Notes under the pieces: generated by a model
Told to the model about the DNA's origin: nothing
Database searches by the model: none
The model's input: only the letters and a program-made list of their open reading frames with translations
Made by a program: the position numbers and the translations under genes
In this document: positions 24,401-33,400 of the stretch, piece by piece
Numbering within the stretch: the first letter of the stretch is position 1
Layout: every line of letters starts with the position of its first letter
NCBI RefSeq assembly: GCF_023343835.1
Contig: NC_064438.1
Span: forward strand, 58,614,578-58,678,577
Direction: 5' to 3'
Source: Lagopus muta
Lineage: Eukaryota; Chordata; Aves; Galliformes; Phasianidae
DNA length: 64,000 nucleotides

Positions 24401-27400
24401 CAATTTCCCAAGGGCAGGGGTTCCTTAACGTACCCAGCACACTGGGTTTGATCACAGGCACTGTGTTTTTCTTTACATACACAGTCAGAATTTTCTATGC
24501 TAACTTCTGTCTGCTGCCTGTTCTCCATCACTGCATCCTGAGCCCAGCTGTGATGGGATCGAGGCACTCCCATCCCACCTGCCCCACCTCATGGGCTGCT
24601 CTCAGCATCCTTTACTCCCACTGTACACCTTGGTGCTCTCTGCTGATGATCACAGAATGGTTTGGGTTGGAAGGGGCCCTTCAAGGCCCTCTGGTCCCAC
24701 TGCCTGCAGTGCACAGGGACACCCACAGCCCCATCAGTGCTCACAGCCCATCCCCTGAGCTCTGCTGTCTCTGGGCTGGGACACCAGCACCTCTCTGGAC
24801 ATCCTGTGCAGTGCCTCAGCACCCAAACCCTCCCAGCTGTGCAGCCTTAACAGCAGAGCTTGCATTACAAAAACCTTGCGTTTGCAAACAAGAGCAGCTG
24901 ACACAATTTACTTTTTCACATGAACGCATCCAGCGCCGAAGGATTTGCCAGGATGGGCAGCACCATCTGCACAGAGCCAAGTGGGCACTGCCAAACCCCC
25001 CAGGAGACACAGCCATAACATACAGCACACAGACCAGAGCTGCTGACTGCACCTGGTGATACGAAAGCACTGAGTCTGCTCCCATTCAACCGACAGAAAG
25101 CAGCGTGAAGCGTTCCACTGCTGTCTCTGCAGCTTCACATCTAAAACTGGGAATGCTGTCTTTTGTTGCAGATATGGCAGAGCCCATCCAGCAGCTGACC
25201 CGGAACAACAGCCCCCAGGAGAGGCAGAGCATCCCATTCACCCTCATCCAGCGCAAGGAAAAGGTACCCAGCCCCTCCCAGCTCCCTTGGTAACAGACTT
25301 GGCACTGCCCAAACCGAGATTTGAAAGCTGTGTTCCTTTATAAAGTTAAGTTACCTACTCAGGATTTTTGGCATTGTAGGTGCAAAGTGTTACATTCACA
25401 CAACTGCATTTCATTTGTAACCTGTTGCCATTTTTTCAAGCATGGGCAAACTTTCCTATTTTTATTAGCTGGAAATCAGAGGAATGTCAGAACACAGACA
25501 GGTATCACAGTCCTCGTGACATTTTAGAACTAATTTAACAAAAAAACCTCCTATTTTGAGACTTGAAACAAACCCAGCATTTCCTCCATCTAAAATAATG
25601 CACTTGCTTCTTTACAATCATGGTAATTAAACATCAGCAGAGGTTGGAACTGGAAACAAAAGTTGGGAGTTGTGTGTCACGGGCCATTATCAAAGAGAAC
25701 ATCAATTTGCAAATCCATATCCCACAGCCAGCTCTTGTGTAATAAAACCTTCAAGGTGATGCCCAGCAAGTTGGGCAAACGGCAAATCAACAAACCTCTC
25801 CTTATCACTTATGAAGGTTTCCTGTCACATTTACTTTAAACAGAGCCATATAATTCAAATTTATAAATATCACCACTTCACTGTATTTCATTTAACCAGT
25901 TCAGGACTCCCATTACAGCTTGCATTTTGCATTAACCTTACAACTTACACTTTGCATTTACACTGCAATGAAACACTCAAAGCAATGTCTCAGTGCTGCT
26001 GCAATAAATAAATACTCAGCATCACAAGCTCCTGAGATGGCAGTTTCTTTAAAGAAGAGCCACCCGTGAGTCTGCCAAGAGATCCCTGTCCATGCTCATT
26101 GCTGCAACCCTTCCTGGCCGATATGAGGAAGGACTGAAGTTTGCATGACCATTTCAGTGAGAGCAGAAAAAGATGCAGCTCTTCCTGCTCTCAGGTGAGA
26201 TGCAAACACTGTGCTGGTTTTAAGAGCCTGCCTGCTGCATGCCAGCCTGGGCCTCAAAGCACACAGCGTGCCCAAGGCACAGCCAGCACCAGCCTTTCCA
26301 ATCGTTCCTTGTGCTTGCTGTTCTCTAAAGAACAGCATTTCTTGATGTCAAGCTACTGAGTAACATATGACTTTATGACTTCTGCTTGCTTGTGGGTTTT
26401 TAAATTAGTGAACTTGAAATACAAAACCACGATCCTCCTGTGCCTGCAGCTCGGAGACCTGCTGTATGAAAAGCGTCAGTATGGGAAGGCCAAGTGGGCC
26501 TGCATAAAGATGAAGGAGAAGCAGTACGAGCAGAGCATCTGCCTGGGCTTCATGAAGCTCATGAGGTACATCTGTGAGCAGAACTCCTCAGGTATGGTAC
26601 CACAATTCTGCTTTAGAGTAAAAACAGCACGTGTGTGCATTGGCTCCTCCCAGTTAGACGGATATTTGTTGTTTTCCTTTTCCCAAGCAGACCACCCCAG
26701 TCAATGGACATTTTCATGCCATACAGCCTTTCCAGCACAACATCAACCAGGCAGCTCCCCCAGCACACCTGCTATTAGAGAGCACCTGAAGGAGACCAGC
26801 CCTCCAAGGCTGCGTGGCACTGATGCTGGCTGGCTCTGTATGCTGCCAGCCAGGCCCAAGGCCTTTGCTGCAGGATGCCATGGTGTAGCTTTCACAGCAG
26901 AAGTGGCATTGTCTGCTCACAGTTTAATGCTCAAGAGGCAGAACGCGATGCCTGCCCTGCTGTAGCTCAAATTGTGCATGACATGATACTCAAATTGTGC
27001 ATGACATGAAACATCCGTGCAGTTGAAGCTTATCTTCCAAAACCATAATCCAGTTTTAACTCAAGAACTGTCAAGGATGGCAAATGCACCATGCCCTTGA
27101 TTTTCATTCTTCTACCCTCCATTAAAAAGTACTGCAGCCTCCAATGCCTTGTTCGCCCTAGCACACGTCAAGTCAATCCTTCATTTTCTTTCCAAGAAAC
27201 TCAAACCATTGCTCTCCAAAGTTTGTCCTTAATCAGGTACCTTCCCTTTCCCCGTCCTGTTAATGCTTAAATAATTGTAAAAATGTTGTTCTGGCTCCAG
27301 AACAGTTCAGTGCTGTTTTCAGTCTGCACAGAGAAGCTAACTTCTCACTCCCAATCATCACTGCTGTATGCACCCTCATAGCTACAAATTCATTTTCTGC

Positions 27401-30400
27401 AGCACCACAAATGAAGCACTGTGTTTGTCAACAGCAAACCCTACAAGAACTCACAGTGCAGACCCCTGTTCTGCCTACGCTTTGTTCCCAAATACTCAAA
27501 ACATGACACAAGAGCAGTATGCAAGATAAACACAACCATCTCAAAATGGAGGAAAGTAGTTAAGTCAAATCATACATGAAGATAGGGGAGCTCACTAACT
27601 GCTGCGTTTTAGACAGATATGCAAACCTATGTACAAATTGAAGTTCTATGTATATACACACACAGATATATACACACAGCCACACACAGATGACAAGGTT
27701 TAATTCAATGCCTCTTCCAATCTGGAATACAGAAACCCACCTTCTGAAATATCACACTGAATTCCTTTGCAATGGAAACCTTTCTTCTCAGCAGTACTCC
27801 CTTTCTATTGCTCACTGTGAGCTCAGAAGCCAGGAACAGCACACAGGCATCCTTTTGCACTTTCTAAAAGCCATCTGTGTCTCCTCAGGGCTGTACCTGG
27901 GGATAACCATCCCCATTGTGACCATCGTCCACACCAACGAGTCTCAGTCGGAGATGAGGCAGGCGGTGACGGTGGCATACTACCTGCCCGAGGTGCTGCA
28001 GGATCAGCCTCCTCATCCTTTTGACTCCGACATCATCATTGAAGAATGGCCTTCTACTATTGTTTATAGTAGGTAAGAAACGTTTTCGTTTTGCAAACCA
28101 AATTCTTAAAGCCAACCAACTTAAAACGTGACTTCCAGTAACTTTTCAAAAGCTGCCTGCTGTGTGAAACGAGGGCACTCAGCAAATAACAGCTACCAAT
28201 ATGATGTACATCCTTGCATGTAAATATAAGGTATAACTGCTTCCCAAAACAGAACATTCTGTGTAGCTGGGACAAACCATCCAGCATATCACTGAATGTA
28301 CTGAGTTAAGGAAAAGCGTTACCTGGCTGAGGTCAGCCACAGTCAGTGGCACTTGTGAATCACCACCAAGTAGCTTAGAAGAGAAAGCAACGCTTCCAGG
28401 CTCTGGAAAAGATGCAGATGTTAAAGAAGAACCTGATACGAAGTTGCTTGTTACAGGAGCTTCAGAGGAATCACCAACGAAGACTCAATCATGAGAGAAA
28501 TAAACCTGCTGGCGGAAATCCTGGAGAGCCCCGAGCTGTGCCTGCAGGACACGTTCATCATCGCCGGCTACACAAACCCCGCTGCTGCCAACAGACACAA
28601 CGAGATCTGGTTCCTGCAGAGGCCATAGCCTCCTGCTCCTGGTGCTCAGCCCCCCCAGAACCAGTCCTGACCTGCTGGCACCATCCCACCTCTGGACGGG
28701 GCAGGACTGGCTGTGAGAGCCCGGGAACGGCAGAGCGGTGGCTGGCAGCACAGCGCAATCACTGCAGCTCAGCGAGCGCACAGAGGTAACCCCTGGCACC
28801 GACATCATTTCCTATGTCAACTTCTACAATTTCTGAACAGTCATCACAGAGATTTTTAGCACTACGAAGAGCAGTTCACCCTATTTATTTTTCCCTCTCA
28901 GATAAGGGAGACAGAGCCCTCCCCCATCCCATCCCTAGGGCAGATCCCCAGCACCAGCTGCAGCCGCTGCCAGCAGGACACAGCACAACACCAAGCCCAT
29001 CTCCTGAAATACAAACACCAGGTCTTCATTTCTAAAAGACTGCTCAGATTTAGGGACCAGAGCAAGGAGCGAGGCCCAGCCTGTTCTGACCCCCTCTCTT
29101 GTGCAGCAGAGGCTCTCAGTGCTAACCTCAAAAAGCATTCAACCAAAGTAACTTCAACCTCGTGAAGAGACCAAAAAGGCAGAACAGCACTAATGCTCAC
29201 TGAAATTGCAGGGGAAAAGTTATAGTTCACCTCATTGACACACATACAGCCCCATGACCCTACTTAGCACTCCTAAATAGGGAGTGCTCGCTCTCAATTC
29301 TTTTAGAAGTGTTTTCTGAGCACTTTTTCCTTTAGTCTTTGCAGAACGCTGCAGTGCTGCCACTGAAGCCACCTGTTGGCTGCTCCCCACATCTCCCAGC
29401 AGTATCACCAAGGTTCAGAACCACCTCAGCCAGAAATGCCCTCTGGCACAGCAGCTCCGAGCCCCACACGGTCGCTCAGAGCATCCCTTCTGGCTGGGCT
29501 GCCCCCACCTCTCCAGGCTCTGTCCCAGCTCCTGACCACTCTCACTGTGACAGTCCCTGATTTCTGACTTCCCACATCGCAGCTTGTTTCCTTCAGCCAC
29601 ATCCTTAGGGCAGCTCCTGCACGCAGCTGAGCACCCCCACAAAGCCCAGCTGCGTGTGGGGCTGGGGGCTGCACTCGCAGTTACAGCACCTGACCCTTTA
29701 GCATTGGGTTAGCAGATGGCTTTGCTCTCAGAAATCCCTTCTTAATGTCTCCCCTTACCTGATAATAGAATATAGGACTTAATTAGTACCTTTTTATACA
29801 AAATTTAAGGAAGCCTGTCACCAGTTATTTATCAGTTACCAGAGCGATGCTTCATAGAGAGCTTTGTGTTCTCCAGCTGCAACACACAGCATGACGCCCA
29901 GTGCTGGGTGTGCAGTGCTGACAGGTCAGGAGGGCTTAAGGGGTTCTGGGGCAATGCCACCCCCACAGACCCTGCTGGAAGCGCCAGCATTAACGCAGAA
30001 GCTAACAAACTAATGGAAAATAACTTTTCTAAAGCTGACCTGAGTATAGAGCCCAGGGAGGCATGAAATGATAAGCTTTGCTCCTCTCACGCCCTTGTTC
30101 CCCCACCCCCTCCAGCAATACAGCAAATAAAAAACAGATTTCCACCTCTGACAAGATTTGTTGAATTAAATTTTGCCAGTGACACAAGCACCCAAGGAGG
30201 CTGTGGATGCCCCATCCCTGCAGGCATTCAAGGCCAGGCTGGATGTGGCTCTTGGCAGCCTGGGCTGCTGGTTGGCAACCTGCACACAGCAGGGGTTGGA
30301 ACTGGATGAGCACTGTGCTCCTGTGCAACCCAGGCCATGCTGTGATTCTGGCACATCAAACACAAAGTACCCATTGGAAGCAGTTAACCCTCTCACCAGA

Positions 30401-33400
30401 AAGCATTGGTTTGTACATATTTTATACTTCAAATGCCTTTTGCTTGCTGCTATCATGTCTCTTTCCATAGGCAGCCCTCACCAAAACACTTCTGTGGCTC
30501 AGCTACTTGTGGGTATGTCACAGAAACACCTTGTTACAAACACACAGCACCTGCTGAGCGTGCTGGCAATATCTGCAGCAAGTGCTCAGTGTTGTTCAAT
30601 GTAAAACTGTGAAGTCCGGGGTAGTAGTGATGCTGACTTAGGTTAGGCTGCTTCTGCTGCTGAGAAAGAACCAACAAATCCTACATTTGAAGATATGGAA
30701 CACTTCTGTGAATGGCCCTCCGAGGCACAGAGCTGCGTTTGCTAATTGCCACCACGAGATCAGCCTCACAGTCAGTCCCTGAAGGCCAAGGAGGTGTTAC
30801 AGGGACTCAGATGGATCATCTCCAAGTCCCACACGAGTCCCTAACCCCTGTTACTGGGACAGGCACTGCATTATTCACCTGCAGCTCTGCTTTGTAAGCT
30901 CTTAATTAAAGGACTGCCATTTTTAATTAGAAGCATTTGATTTCCGCTATCCAAAGGCCATAGTAAAACAGATTCCCCCCTATTTCTGGAAGATTAAATG
31001 CTGTAGCCTTAACAGATAAATGCTGTCCCGCATACTGCGTGTTTTCCAAACAAGTGTTAGTGCCTAAAATGTCTGTTCCAGCTTTGTGACGCTCAGGGCC
31101 TTGCTTACTGTGTGTATCCAAGTACAAGCATCGGCAAGCTGCGCTGTTTTATGCTGCCCTTTGTTTTTACTTCTGTGTTGTCTTGTTTACTGTTACTGTT
31201 TCTCAAAGTAAAGGTGATGATTTTATTGTGCACAGAGCATCCTTGGGTTTCATTTTTGTGACACACAAATTCTTGCCTTCAGCAGCACTGATTTCAGAAC
31301 TCAATGTCAGGGTCTCTTTGCTGCTGCGTTTCCTCTGAATGGAAGCAGCAGAAGGTGCGGTTCTGATGCTGCAAGAGGCTTGAGGCCTGCATTTGAGACT
31401 GTCACTGTAAGAGCCAGAAGATGTGAGCAGCACTCAAATAGTGCTAGCAGTGCTCAAATAGCACTCTGCAGTGTAGAGCACAGCAGACACCCTACCTTCC
31501 CATTCAAGCAGCTCATATCAACTGCCTCACCCTCTCCAAAAATGGAGAACTGAACGCACAGATGAGCTAAAGCTCTCAAGAACAGTTTCAGAGAAAATGT
31601 TTGAGCTCTGCAGAAAGCTGGGCACAACCAGGACAACACAAAACCTCCCAGCACCACCACATTCCACCTCAACTGGAGGCCCTCAGCTCGGGTGTTGTTC
31701 TGCAAGGAGGAGAAAACGAATTAAGCTCTCCACTGCAGCTCCTGAAGGGTAACAGTGGTGCAGAGCAAAATAGCAGCTCTTGTAGTTGACAGCACAAAAT
31801 GAACCGGGGAGCGAAGTATTGTAAGTTCTTGCTGTTCTAGGTGGAGATGTTAGAGTAGGAAGGCACACACACAGAAGTACCTTGGAGAAGTTACTTTGAG
31901 ATTGAAGAAGAGAAGGCTGTGGGGAGACCTCATGGTGGCCTTCCAGTGCTCGAAGGGAGCAGATAAAAGGAGGGGAACAACGGCTGTTTGTGAGGGTGGA
32001 TGGTGATGGGACAAGTGGAATGGTTTTAAAGTGAGACAGGGGAGGTTTGGGTTGGATATGAGAAGGAAGTTTTTCACCAGAGGGTGGTGAGGCACTGGCA
32101 CAGGTTGCCCAAGGAGGCTGTGGATGCCCCATCCCTGCAGGCATTCAAGGCCAGGCTGGATGTGGCTCTGGGCAGCCTGGGCTGCTGGTTGGCGACCTGC
32201 ACACAGCAGGGGTTGGAGCTGGATGAGCGCTGTGCTCCTTTGCAACCCAGGCCATGCTGTGGTCCTATGAAGTACACACTTGGTGACAGCCCCATTTAAC
32301 AGTAAGGAAAGGAAAGGACTCACGTGGATGTAAGCTCTCTGAATCCCACCCAGCTCTTCACCAAGAGGAACGACGATTTTTTCCACTTGCCGCTCATGAG
32401 AATAAGGCTGAATTTCTGGAGAATCTTCAGTACACAGCTCTATCTGAGCAATGAGTAAGTTGGAAACAACTTGCTGCACAGCCTGTGGGAAAAGCCACCA
32501 AACAAAAGAGCACATCTTTGTGTTAATATCCCAACCATGCAAGTCAACACGTCATGAAAATAACTACTTTTAAACAGCTTTGAATGGCACATCAAGGAAA
32601 ACACACTATGCAAAAACTGAAATGTAAAAACCTTCAACTTGAAGATTTTAAACAGTATGTTAACAAACACTGCAGCGGCACGAGGGCTGGAGTGCCAGAG
32701 CCCTCCCTTAGGGCTGGGTACCCCAGGGAGGTGGTGGATCGCAGACCCACAGCACAGATGGGGTGGAAGGTTCCCACAGCCCCACGTGGTAATTAAATGG
32801 CAGAGCTTTCCCTTTCAGTGGGTTTGGACGTCCATCTGCCTTTGGTGCAAACCTCAGCCCAACTTACTTTCACACAGCAAACAATGCTGAGGGGAATACA
32901 AGAAACATTCTGCATGAGCTGTATGTTTTCTTTGGCTCTGGTAGGTTTGCATTCTCAAAGAACAGAAGATAACATTTCCTCTGAGGAAGGGCAGAAATAA
33001 TGAACAGAGCCTACAGCAGTAATTAATTCAGAGTCTACATGACCAAGATAAATGCTGAAGAACCCATGGATGGTGAAGCGATTCAGCTTTGATTTACAAC
33101 TCCCCTGACTTCAATATCCCACATGTGCTGCCAAGCAGAGCCCGTTCAGCTCCAGCTCCCTCACCTTGGTGTCACTGCCTGGCGTTGCACTCAGGGCCAA
33201 AACCCGGAACTGCTTGGTGTATCTGCTCAGCTCCTTCACGACCTGCAGACAGGAAGGGTCCACATCAGCACCCACACAGGGATGGGCAGGAGACAGAAGG
33301 TGGCGAATGCTTTGGCTCTGTGACACAGCAGTGTGTCAAACAGCAACATGTCTTCAGGAAAGGTTTTATACGTTACTTGGAAATCAGATAACCGATCAGC

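Larger units (their letters stand above)
20499..25171 (+). other. SOUL-family gene intron 1
   Basis: It holds CR1 pieces at 21.26-21.55, 24.10-24.15 and 24.65-24.84 kb and a short GGAT-type tandem patch at about 22,634-22,668. The rest is unrecognised. Confidence 0.6.
28629..32323. other. FANCM intron 4, part upstream of the nested gene's 3' end
   Basis: Two forward-oriented CR1 tails (30.18-30.35 and 31.90-32.27 kb) are embedded. The 3' UTR of the SOUL-family gene must begin here; its poly(A) site was not identified (one AATAAA at about 30,125). Confidence 0.55.

Noticed and set aside
32074-32299. Recurring short frames reading [20 protein letters not shown] in several places
   Set aside because: These are translations of the CR1 LINE 3' tail, repeated at 6.9, 30.2, 32.1, 56.5 and 63.3 kb, not a gene family.
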